DNA of 13,270 bases from Candidatus Omnitrophota bacterium. GTDB taxonomy: Bacteria > Omnitrophota > Koll11 > Gygaellales > Profunditerraquicolaceae. Of this stretch, positions 1 through 5,942 are shown one piece after another. The notes below the pieces were generated by a model. That model saw nothing but the letters and a program-made list of their open reading frames with translations, ran no database searches and was not told where the DNA came from. How positions within the stretch are numbered: the stretch's first letter is position 1; each line of letters opens with the position of its first letter. The stretch is taken from assembly GCA_028717765.1 (NCBI GenBank), contig JAQUNE010000023.1, positions 1-13,270 on the forward strand. Direction: 5' to 3'. Made by a program: the position numbers and the translations under genes.

Positions 1-183
1 GCAAACGCCCAAAGAACCCAAACGCATCACTGAACTCTGTAAGTCAGTGACATTAATCGCATCCACGCGCGTACGGATTAATTCCGCGTCTTCCAATAAC
101 TGCTTGGTTTCTATTCCTTTTGGCGGGCCGATTTCCGACGTTACTAAAAACTTACCTGCCTGAATTTTTTCTTTAAAAGTCAT
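1..183 (-). CDS. metF: methylenetetrahydrofolate reductase MetF, N-terminal 61 codons (cut by window edge)
   Basis: The reading frame is open from an ATG at 183-181 to the left edge of the window, so only the first 61 residues are visible. They contain S-E-I-G-P-P-K-G (residues 16-23), where Glu17 matches the catalytic Glu of MTHFR, followed by N-V-T-D and S-V-M-R-L-G-S-L. This is the style of MetF found in anaerobes and acetogens. The family reduces 5,10-methylene-THF to 5-methyl-THF in the cytoplasm with a flavin, for methionine synthesis or the methyl branch of the Wood-Ljungdahl pathway. An AAGGA ribosome-binding sequence (190-194) lies six bases before the ATG and supports this start. 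The gene follows folD in the same direction but is separated from it by the palindromic element at 210-374. The family is clear. Whether a MetV-type partner follows lies outside the window. Confidence 0.9.
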   Translation of the reverse strand, partial: MTFKEKIQAGKFLVTSEIGPPKGIETKQLLEDAELIRTRVDAINVTDLQSSVMRLGSLGVC

Positions 184-209
184 AATATTTCCTTACCTAA
201 GCTTATCGT

Positions 210-374
210 TAGCGGGTGACGAGGTATGTTTCGAGCAGCACGTACGAAAATTTTTGCGGGCACGGTTCGCCTCGTTAAAGATACCATCCGAGAGCAAAAA
301 TTTCCGCCGAGCGAGGATTTCCACGCTGGGGAAATCCGAGCGGTGCTGCGAGAAATATGCCTCGGCAGCCGCTA
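210..374. repeat. 165-bp palindromic element with 32-bp terminal inverted repeats (MITE-like or structured RNA)
   Basis: This element fills the gap between folD and metF. The arms 210-241 and 343-374 are inverted copies of each other, matching at 26 of 32 positions; the cores GAGG, TTTC and GCAGCAC are identical. Inside are two more perfect inverted repeats: 248-257 with 294-303 (10 bp, 36-nt loop) and 315-322 with 330-337 (8 bp, 7-nt loop). A single strand could therefore fold as a long stem carrying two hairpins. A 7-nt direct repeat CCGAGCG (307-313, 336-342) flanks the second hairpin. Counted GC is 90 of 165, visibly richer than the AT-rich genes around it. Both outer ends are TA, as expected for a TA target-site duplication of Tc1/mariner/IS630-type elements. 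No open reading frame of note fits inside. It could be a non-autonomous transposable element, a REP/BIME-like repeat, or a cis-acting RNA. I cannot test its copy number here. Confidence 0.75.
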
Positions 375-1217
375 CTGCTGCTGTAATTTCGCCGCTTCCA
401 CTAGATTGCGCATCAACATCGTCACGGTCAAAGGCCCCACACCTCCGGGAACCGGAGTAATCTGGCTGGCTCTTTTTTCTGCCGCTTCAAATTCTACATC
501 ACCGACGATTTTTTCCGCCACACGGTTGATCCCCACGTCAATAACGATTGCGCCTTCTTTAATCCAATCGCCTTTAATTAATCCTGCCTTGCCTACCGCC
601 ACAATGAGAATTTCCGCTTTTTTGACATGCTCTTCTAACTTTCCTGCTTTTGAAGTACCGATATGGCAGACAGTTACTGTGGCAAATTTTTCCAATAATA
701 AAAGCGCCAGCGGCTTTCCCACAATTTCGCTGTGGCCAACAACTACTACTTCTTTGCCGTATAAATCTACTCCGGTACTAGCTAATAATTCCATTACTGC
801 CGCGGCTGTGCAAGGCAAAATTTTTGCCTTGCCAAAAACAATCTTACCTATATTAGCCGGATGCATCCCCTCTACGTCTTTTTCAGGAGCGATAAAAGAG
901 CTGATTTTTTTATAATCAATGCCTGCCGGTAATGGCATCTGAATAATAATTCCATTTACTTCTTTTTGCGAATTTAGTTTCTTAATAAATTCGATCAATG
1001 CGTTTTCCTGAGTATCGGCAGGCAGTTTCTGAAAATTATATTCAATGCCTAAGCCTTCCGCTGCCTTTTTCTGCGATTTAGTATAAGCTTCTGCGCCAGC
1101 ATTATCACCCACCATGATACTGGCTAAAACCGGCTTCTGTTTTAAGGCCGTAATTTCCTGTTTAATTGCCTCTTTGATTTTCTCTGCTAATGGTTTACCT
1201 TCTAATAATTTTGCCAA
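372..1217 (-). CDS. folD: methylenetetrahydrofolate dehydrogenase FolD, probably lacking cyclohydrolase activity
   Basis: This 281-residue protein has the full FolD fold (E. coli enzyme 288 residues), including IIIQMPLP (90-97), KDVEG (113-117), the Rossmann segment VVVVGHSEIVGKP (157-169) and ITPVPGGVGP near the C-terminus. The family oxidises 5,10-methylene-THF to 5,10-methenyl-THF and usually also hydrolyses it to 10-formyl-THF. Of the four known active-site residues, Tyr45 and Gln93 are kept. The catalytic lysine (E. coli Lys54, human Lys56) is Gln49, and the conserved Asp (E. coli Asp121) is Glu116. Loss of the lysine is known to remove cyclohydrolase activity, so I infer a monofunctional dehydrogenase paired with the adjacent FchA. 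The start is TTG (1217-1215), chosen because GGAGGAG lies four bases upstream and the protein starts in family register. The first 23 bases overlap the end of fchA. The TAG stop lies inside the arm of the 210-374 palindrome. Confidence 0.96.
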   Translation of the reverse strand: MAKLLEGKPLAEKIKEAIKQEITALKQKPVLASIMVGDNAGAEAYTKSQKKAAEGLGIEYNFQKLPADTQENALIEFIKKLNSQKEVNGIIIQMPLPAGIDYKKISSFIAPEKDVEGMHPANIGKIVFGKAKILPCTAAAVMELLASTGVDLYGKEVVVVGHSEIVGKPLALLLLEKFATVTVCHIGTSKAGKLEEHVKKAEILIVAVGKAGLIKGDWIKEGAIVIDVGINRVAEKIVGDVEFEAAEKRASQITPVPGGVGPLTVTMLMRNLVEAAKLQQQ

Positions 1218-1755
1218 CTTTCTCCTCCGTCAATAACCTAATGCGTTTTATCCTTTTCTCTTTTTCACCAAGTTCTTTTCTGATCTTAGCGGCAAACTTC
1301 TCATCTTTCATATTCCTCAAGTTGATTTCTACATTAAAAACTGCACTTACAAAAGCAGATTCTAAAAGCGCTGCCGCAACAGCTACATCGCTAATCAGGT
1401 TGATATTCCCCTTACGGATTAACGACGGGCATAATTTTATTCCCTCAAAAGAGAGTCGCGCGATCATAAAGGGGATATTTAAAGAGTCATCGATATTTTT
1501 ACTTTTATATGCTACAACATCCAAATCAACCAACTCCAAAAATTCCTTTCTTAATTTTTCCGAAGTATCCAACATCTTTTTTAATTCTTTAGTATATTTT
1601 TCATATTTAGGTTTGCCCAAGGAAAAATTAACCACCATACTCACTAACGCAGCACCGAGTGCTGCAGTCAGCGCTGCTGCCGAACCGCCTCCGGGAGCAG
1701 GAAGTTTTGCTGCTAAATCTTCAATATATTTTTCCAGTGAGGTATTTTTATACAT
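1195..1755 (-). CDS. fchA: methenyltetrahydrofolate cyclohydrolase FchA (FTCD_C family)
   Basis: This 186-residue, mostly helical protein belongs to the formiminotransferase-cyclodeaminase C-terminal family. It shows PAPGGGSAAA (residues 19-28), a D-x-D-x-x-A-Y motif (77-83), SDVAVAA (122-128) and NVEINL (141-146). It is somewhat shorter than the roughly 200-210 residues usual for FchA. Stand-alone members next to folD hydrolyse 5,10-methenyl-THF to 10-formyl-THF. A formimino-THF cyclodeaminase role in histidine breakdown is the alternative, but there is no histidine-degradation gene nearby and the folD/metF context favours the cyclohydrolase. The ATG lies four bases after the yraN stop with no visible Shine-Dalgarno sequence, so translation is probably coupled to yraN. 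Its 3' end overlaps folD by 23 bases, and the folD ribosome-binding site lies within its final codons. Confidence 0.9.
   Translation of the reverse strand: MYKNTSLEKYIEDLAAKLPAPGGGSAAALTAALGAALVSMVVNFSLGKPKYEKYTKELKKMLDTSEKLRKEFLELVDLDVVAYKSKNIDDSLNIPFMIARLSFEGIKLCPSLIRKGNINLISDVAVAAALLESAFVSAVFNVEINLRNMKDEKFAAKIRKELGEKEKRIKRIRLLTEEKVGKIIRR
1222..1228 (-). promoter_or_regulatory. strong Shine-Dalgarno sequence that decides the TTG start of folD
   Basis: On the minus strand GGAGGAG is followed by AAAG and then TTG at 1217-1215. It lies inside the last codons of fchA. This is one of the best ribosome-binding sites in the window and compensates for a weak start codon. It supports starting folD at TTG, which gives the family N-terminus M-A-K-L-L-E-G-K. 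Confidence 0.8.
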
Positions 1756-1759
1756 ATGA

Positions 1760-2140
1760 TTAATAGCTGTATTTTTCTTCTAACATAAAAGCGTTTTTAA
1801 TTAGTTTGCTTTCTACATTCTCTGCAGCAAACAAAATAGAAACCACATCAAATCTTGCCTTTTTATCAAAGAGTTTATTTTGCTTGAGATAAAAAAGAGC
1901 CGCACGAGCTGTGTGCTTTTGTTTTGTCGTAATAACTGATTCTTCAGGCAGGCCAAACTTAATATTCCTACGCGCCTTTACTTCAACAAAACAAATTGTA
2001 TCTGCTTGCGTTGCGATAATATCAATTTCGCCTAACTTAGTACGGTAATTCCTGGCGATAATTTTATAGCCGTTTTTCTTTAATAAATCTACGGCGATTT
2101 CTTCTCCCTGAACCCCAAGTTCTAAATTTCCCCTAGACAC
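1760..2140 (-). CDS. yraN: YraN family protein (UPF0102), putative endonuclease-fold protein
   Basis: This 126-residue protein matches the UPF0102/YraN family in length and motifs: L-G-x-x-G-E-x-x-A (about 8-16), then GEIDIIA (37-43) and FVEVKAR (51-57). Glu38, Asp40, Glu53 and Lys55 form the PD-(D/E)xK-like nuclease core. The family resembles archaeal Holliday-junction resolvases in fold, but its cellular role is not firmly established. The start is GTG (2140-2138), overlapping the end of rnhB by eight bases; AGGA lies about a dozen bases upstream, within rnhB. The rnhB-yraN pair after rplS is a common bacterial arrangement, which supports the assignment. The stop lies four bases before the fchA start, tying the one-carbon genes to the housekeeping operon. 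Confidence 0.92.
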   Translation of the reverse strand: MSRGNLELGVQGEEIAVDLLKKNGYKIIARNYRTKLGEIDIIATQADTICFVEVKARRNIKFGLPEESVITTKQKHTARAALFYLKQNKLFDKKARFDVVSILFAAENVESKLIKNAFMLEEKYSY

Positions 2141-2735
2141 CGTAAAAACTCATCCTGTGTATATTAGAGGGGCCAAATTTCTTTAAGGCGTTCCTGTGCC
2201 CGAGAGTAGGATAACCTTTATGCTGTAAAAATCCATAAACCGGATAAAGCTGATCATATAAACCCATAATGTGATCGCGGATAACCTTGGCGACAATAGA
2301 AGCAGAGGCAATGCTTATTGACTTAGAATCTCCCCTAATAATATTAGTGTACTCCAGACCTAAATTCAGCTTCACTGTTCCATCAACTAAGATCTGGCAT
2401 TTTTTTCTCTGATCGCTTCCCAGCTTACGCATCAAGGCAAGAACCGCTTCTTCCATTGCTTTCGTAGTAGCTACAAGGATATTTACCTGGTCGATGATCC
2501 TTTCATTAACAACGCCTACGCCAAAAATGGATTTCTCGATAATCTCTTTAAAAGCTTTTTCTCTTTGTAAGGGCTTTAGTTTTTTCGAATCATCGATACG
2601 CTGATAAAAATGCGTTTCTTTCAGCACAACCGCAGCAGCAACTACCGGCCCGGCTAAAGGGCCCCTGCCTACTTCATCAACGCCGATAATTGTCTCATAA
2701 CCTTGACTTCGGAACTTGCGCTCATAATAGAACAC
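2133..2735 (-). CDS. rnhB: ribonuclease HII
   Basis: This 200-residue protein is a complete RNase HII, the enzyme that nicks RNA in RNA-DNA hybrids and starts ribonucleotide excision repair. The catalytic set is visible: Asp20-Glu21 in GVDEVGRG (18-25), Asp118 in ILVDG and Asp136 in RGDSKS. The substrate-recognising G-R-G (23-25) and the conserved SIASASIVAKVIRD (141-154) are also present. Length is typical (about 200 residues). The start is GTG (2735-2733), eight bases after the rplS stop, with only a weak GGAAAA purine run inside the final rplS codons, so coupling to rplS is likely. The end overlaps yraN. Confidence 0.97.
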   Translation of the reverse strand: MFYYERKFRSQGYETIIGVDEVGRGPLAGPVVAAAVVLKETHFYQRIDDSKKLKPLQREKAFKEIIEKSIFGVGVVNERIIDQVNILVATTKAMEEAVLALMRKLGSDQRKKCQILVDGTVKLNLGLEYTNIIRGDSKSISIASASIVAKVIRDHIMGLYDQLYPVYGFLQHKGYPTLGHRNALKKFGPSNIHRMSFYGV

Positions 2736-2743
2736 GCTTATTT

Positions 2744-3100
2744 TTAGGCTTTTCCTTCCTGTGATTCGATTTTCGTCGCGCGCTTTCCTACTTTGCCGCG
2801 TAAATAATAAAGCTTTGCACGCTTAACTTTTCCGGAACGTATAACTTCGATACGGTCAATAGTCGGTGAATACAAAGGAAATACACGTTCAATTCCTTCT
2901 CCATAAGAAACTTTCCTTACCGTAAAATTTTCTTTGGTACCGCTACCCTTCTTGGCAATTACTACCCCTTCAAAAGGGTGCAACCTTACTTTATCCGGAG
3001 CTTCCGGAATTTTCACCATTACCTTAATCGTGTCACCGACACTGAATTTAGGCATATCTTTCTTAGTGTATTGCGCCTCAATCATTTTCATCTTATCCAT
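2744..3100 (-). CDS. rplS: 50S ribosomal protein L19
   Basis: This 118-residue protein has the normal length and layout of bacterial L19: an N-terminal P-x-F-x-x-G-D-T-I-x-V segment, F-E-G-V-V-I-A-x-K, the [16 protein letters not shown] segment and the basic C-terminal R-G-K-V-G-K-R-A. It sits at the 30S-50S interface of the ribosome. The ATG at 3100-3098 is preceded by AAAGGAG (3110-3116) at nine bases, and this ribosome-binding site overlaps the TGA stop of trmD, so the two are closely linked. Placement between trmD and rnhB is the classical bacterial order. Confidence 0.98.
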   Translation of the reverse strand: MDKMKMIEAQYTKKDMPKFSVGDTIKVMVKIPEAPDKVRLHPFEGVVIAKKGSGTKENFTVRKVSYGEGIERVFPLYSPTIDRIEVIRSGKVKRAKLYYLRGKVGKRATKIESQEGKA

Positions 3101-3115
3101 TTCGTGTTGCTCCTT

Positions 3116-3796
3116 TCACCTAAGTAAATCAGGCCTACGTTGCTTTGTTTTTTTTAGCGCTTCTTTTTTCCTCCAGATTTCGATTTTTTTATGATCACCC
3201 GATAAGAGTACTTTAGGTACAGCCAGATTCCTGAATTTAGCAGGCCTGGTGTACTGTGGGTATTCTAATAGATTACCTTCGAATGACTCAAAATTCAAGG
3301 AATTTTTATCTCCAAGAACTCCAGGGACTAAGCGTGTCAAACAATCCACTAAAACCATCGCCGGCAGCTCTCCCCCGGTTAAAACATAATCGCCGATAGA
3401 AACCTCTTCATCTACAAGATATTCCCTCACCCGCTCATCTATGCCTTCATAATGTCCGCAAATTAAAATTAAGTGTTTATGCTTCAAAAAAGATTTAGCG
3501 ATTTTTTGGGTCAGCCGTTTACCTTGAGGGCACAAAAGAATCACGTGCGGCTTCTGGCGTGTGGTTTCTGACTGAATTTTTTCCACTACCCGGAAAATCG
3601 GCTCTGCAGTCAAAACCATGCCTGAACCTCCGCCAAAGGGACGGTCATCGACCTTTCTGTGTTTATTAAGTGTAAAGTTGCGCAGGTCGTGAATACAGAT
3701 TTTAACCTTACTTTTCGCCTGTGCACGTTTAATTATTGATTCATTCAACACCGGCTCGAACATCTTCGGAAAAATTGTAATAATATCAATACGCAT
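3116..3796 (-). CDS. trmD: tRNA (guanine-N1-)-methyltransferase TrmD (m1G37)
   Basis: This 226-residue SPOUT-class methyltransferase transfers a methyl group from SAM to N1 of G37, next to the anticodon, which guards against frameshifting. Visible signatures are [10 protein letters not shown] (51-60), [10 protein letters not shown] (114-123) and [11 protein letters not shown] (133-143) of the trefoil knot, and the C-terminal YPQYTRP and LSGDHKKI segments. Length is slightly short of the usual 230-255. The position of the proposed general base (Asp169 in the Haemophilus enzyme) aligns without gaps to Glu170 here. The ATG lies 24 bases after the tgt stop. No ribosome-binding site is well placed: AAGGGAAG is present but too far upstream, before a weak AAGTT/AACTT inverted repeat. 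It sits between tgt and rplS. Confidence 0.97.
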   Translation of the reverse strand: MRIDIITIFPKMFEPVLNESIIKRAQAKSKVKICIHDLRNFTLNKHRKVDDRPFGGGSGMVLTAEPIFRVVEKIQSETTRQKPHVILLCPQGKRLTQKIAKSFLKHKHLILICGHYEGIDERVREYLVDEEVSIGDYVLTGGELPAMVLVDCLTRLVPGVLGDKNSLNFESFEGNLLEYPQYTRPAKFRNLAVPKVLLSGDHKKIEIWRKKEALKKTKQRRPDLLR

Positions 3797-3820
3797 ATTT
3801 TTAAAAGTTATAAACTTCCC

Positions 3821-4921
3821 TTAATGGTTGTACTGATTCAAAAACTCTTTTTTATACTCACTGAAACTATTTTTTTGAATTGCTTGCCGGATATCCCGCA
3901 TTAATTTCAAGAAAAAATAAAGATTATGATACGATAATAGCATTAGCCCTAGCATCTCTTTGGCATTAAACAGATGCCGTAGATAGGCGCGGCTAAAACT
4001 TTTACAGACATAGCAACCGCATTGCTTATCCAGCGGGCCAAAATCATCGATAAAGGGAGAATTCCTGATCACGATTTTCCCCTCGCTGGTGAAGGCGGTT
4101 CCATTCCTGCCGTAACGCGTAGGAATGACACAATCAAACATATCTATACCCCTCTCAACCGCTTCCAATATATCCGGGGCAAAACCTATACCCATCACAT
4201 AATGCGCCTTATTTTCAGGCAGATGGTCTTTGACAAAATCAATAGTTTGATAGATCAGGCTGCTTGGTTCCCCAACAGAAACTCCGCCGATAGCATAACC
4301 GTCAAAATCCATTGCGCAAATTTCTTTTGCGCATTCCTTACGTAAATCTTCGTATGTAGCGCCCTGGATAATCCCGAACAAAAGCTGACTTCTATTTTGT
4401 TTGGCTTTTCTTGCCCGCTTCGCCCAATGAATTGTGCGCTCCATAGCAATTCTCGCATGATCTTTTGCGCTCGGATAGTCGCAACACTCATCTAAGGGCA
4501 TCATAATATCAGAACCCAGGGTTTCCTGAATCCTTACCACATCCTCAGGAGTAAAAAAATGCTTTTTACCGTCTATATGCGATTGGAATTCAACACCCCG
4601 GTCGCTAATCTTTCTTAAACGTGCCAGGCTAAAGATCTGATAGCCGCCACTATCCGTAAGCATCGGCTTTTCCCAGGAGATAAAGTTATGCAACCCCCCT
4701 GCTTTTTCTATTACCTCCAGGCCCGGCCGTAAAAAGACGTGATAGGCATTCGCAAGAATAATCTGCGCACCCATCTCTGAGAGATCACGCTGAAAAACCC
4801 CTTTTACCGTCGCATGGGTTCCTACCGGCATAAAACAGGGAGTTTCAATTTCTCCATGCGCGGTGGCTAATTTTCCTAATCGAGCACGGCTGTTTTTATC
4901 TTGCTGGATTAAAGTAAACAT
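3821..4921 (-). CDS. tgt: queuine/preQ1 tRNA-guanine transglycosylase Tgt
   Basis: This 366-residue enzyme exchanges G34 of Asn, Asp, His and Tyr tRNAs for preQ1. Catalytic residues are Asp90 in LTDSGGYQIF and the nucleophile Asp263 in IDMFDCVIPTR. The structural zinc site is intact: Cys301, Cys303, Cys306 and His332 (C-x-C-x2-C-x25-H). Length is normal for a bacterial Tgt. The ATG follows directly on the queA stop (TAA then ATG with no gap), so the two are almost certainly translationally coupled; no separate ribosome-binding site is evident. queA immediately upstream and queH two genes further up place it in a queuosine cluster. Genes making preQ1 (queC, queD, queE, queF) are not in the window. 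Confidence 0.98.
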   Translation of the reverse strand: MFTLIQQDKNSRARLGKLATAHGEIETPCFMPVGTHATVKGVFQRDLSEMGAQIILANAYHVFLRPGLEVIEKAGGLHNFISWEKPMLTDSGGYQIFSLARLRKISDRGVEFQSHIDGKKHFFTPEDVVRIQETLGSDIMMPLDECCDYPSAKDHARIAMERTIHWAKRARKAKQNRSQLLFGIIQGATYEDLRKECAKEICAMDFDGYAIGGVSVGEPSSLIYQTIDFVKDHLPENKAHYVMGIGFAPDILEAVERGIDMFDCVIPTRYGRNGTAFTSEGKIVIRNSPFIDDFGPLDKQCGCYVCKSFSRAYLRHLFNAKEMLGLMLLSYHNLYFFLKLMRDIRQAIQKNSFSEYKKEFLNQYNH

Positions 4922-5914
4922 TTAAAGGATCAACATTGCATCGCCATAACTGTAAAAACGGTATTTCTTTTCAATTGCCTCTTGATATGCCTTTTTTGCC
5001 AACTCCTGCCCTAAAAAAGCATGTACCAGCATCAGCAAAGTAGTACAAGGAAGATGAAAATTCGTCAACAGGCAATCAACCAATTTAAATTGGTATCCGG
5101 GATAAATAAACAGATCAGCTTCTCCCTCTTTTTTTCCCGCAGCAAAAGTTTCCAGGGTGCGGCAGACAGTGGTTCCAGTTGCGATGATCCGGCATTTTTT
5201 TAAACGCGCTTCCTCGATGGAATTAACCGCATCAGAAGGAATACGAAAAGATTCCGGGTCAATTGTATGCTGGGTGATATCTTCTGATTTTACCGGTTTA
5301 AAAGTACCTAACCCCACATGTAAAGTAATATAGGCGATATTCGCCCCGGATAATTTTATCTCTTCAATTAATTCTTCGCTAAAATGTAGCCCTGCCGTAG
5401 GAGCGGCGATCGCCCCTTCTTCTTTGGCAAAAACCGTCTGATAATAAAGGTTATCCGATTCTTCGCTGCTACGCTTAATATAAGGCGGCAGAGGCATTAC
5501 ACCAAGCTTATATACGCTTTCAACATCCTTGAAATTGAAAGTTAACTCGTTGCGATCACTGAGAGTACCATATGAATTATTGCCATTAAAAATTATTTTT
5601 TCTCCTATTTTTATGCGCGCCGGTTTTATCAATGCGCTGAAGGTTAAACCGGTTTTACGTTTTAGCAGCAAAACTTCTACTTTTCCACCGGAAATTCTTC
5701 TGCCCAATAGGCGGCTGGGTAAAACCTTGGTATTATTCAACACCAGCAAATCATCCTTTTTAAAATAATCTGTGATTTCTTTAAAAACGCGGTGTTCGAT
5801 CTTTCCGGTTTTACGCCAAACTACCAATAATCTGGCATCTTCCCGCTTGGCTAAAGGATACTGGGCGATTAATTCTCTGGGTAATTTATAATCAAAATCT
5901 GAAAGTGTTAACAT
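4922..5914 (-). CDS. queA: S-adenosylmethionine:tRNA ribosyltransferase-isomerase QueA
   Basis: This 330-residue protein is QueA, which moves the ribose of SAM onto preQ1 at tRNA position 34 to give epoxyqueuosine. Family segments are DYKLPRELIAQYP (8-20), PLPPYI (141-146), APTAGLHF (171-178), LHVGLGTFKPV (198-208), GTTVCRTLE (247-255) and TNFHLP (284-289). It is at the short end of the usual 340-355 residues but has no missing block that I can see. The ATG (5914-5912) gives the canonical N-terminus. The 28 bases between it and the preceding GHL10 gene have no clear ribosome-binding site. Its stop abuts the tgt start. Confidence 0.97.
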   Translation of the reverse strand: MLTLSDFDYKLPRELIAQYPLAKREDARLLVVWRKTGKIEHRVFKEITDYFKKDDLLVLNNTKVLPSRLLGRRISGGKVEVLLLKRKTGLTFSALIKPARIKIGEKIIFNGNNSYGTLSDRNELTFNFKDVESVYKLGVMPLPPYIKRSSEESDNLYYQTVFAKEEGAIAAPTAGLHFSEELIEEIKLSGANIAYITLHVGLGTFKPVKSEDITQHTIDPESFRIPSDAVNSIEEARLKKCRIIATGTTVCRTLETFAAGKKEGEADLFIYPGYQFKLVDCLLTNFHLPCTTLLMLVHAFLGQELAKKAYQEAIEKKYRFYSYGDAMLIL

Positions 5915-5942
5915 TGGGTTTTATCTGGTTGATATTAAAAGA

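Noticed and set aside
315..337. Intrinsic terminator after folD
   Set aside because: The GGATTTCC/GGAAATCC hairpin is real, but on the minus strand it is not followed by a run of T. The nearest T-rich stretch is part of another inverted repeat, so a terminator call is not supported.
226..915. 229-codon plus-strand open frame
   Set aside because: It is antisense to folD, which is a clear full-length enzyme, and it starts inside the palindromic element. The translated sequence resembles no family I recognise.
1190..1759. 189-codon plus-strand open frame
   Set aside because: Exact antisense shadow of fchA. The minus-strand frame carries conserved family motifs; the plus-strand one does not.
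3797..3820. Promoter or regulatory hairpin in the tgt-trmD gap
   Set aside because: An AAGTT/AACTT inverted repeat with a TATAAC-like string is present, but it is AT-only, short, and lacks a convincing -35 partner.
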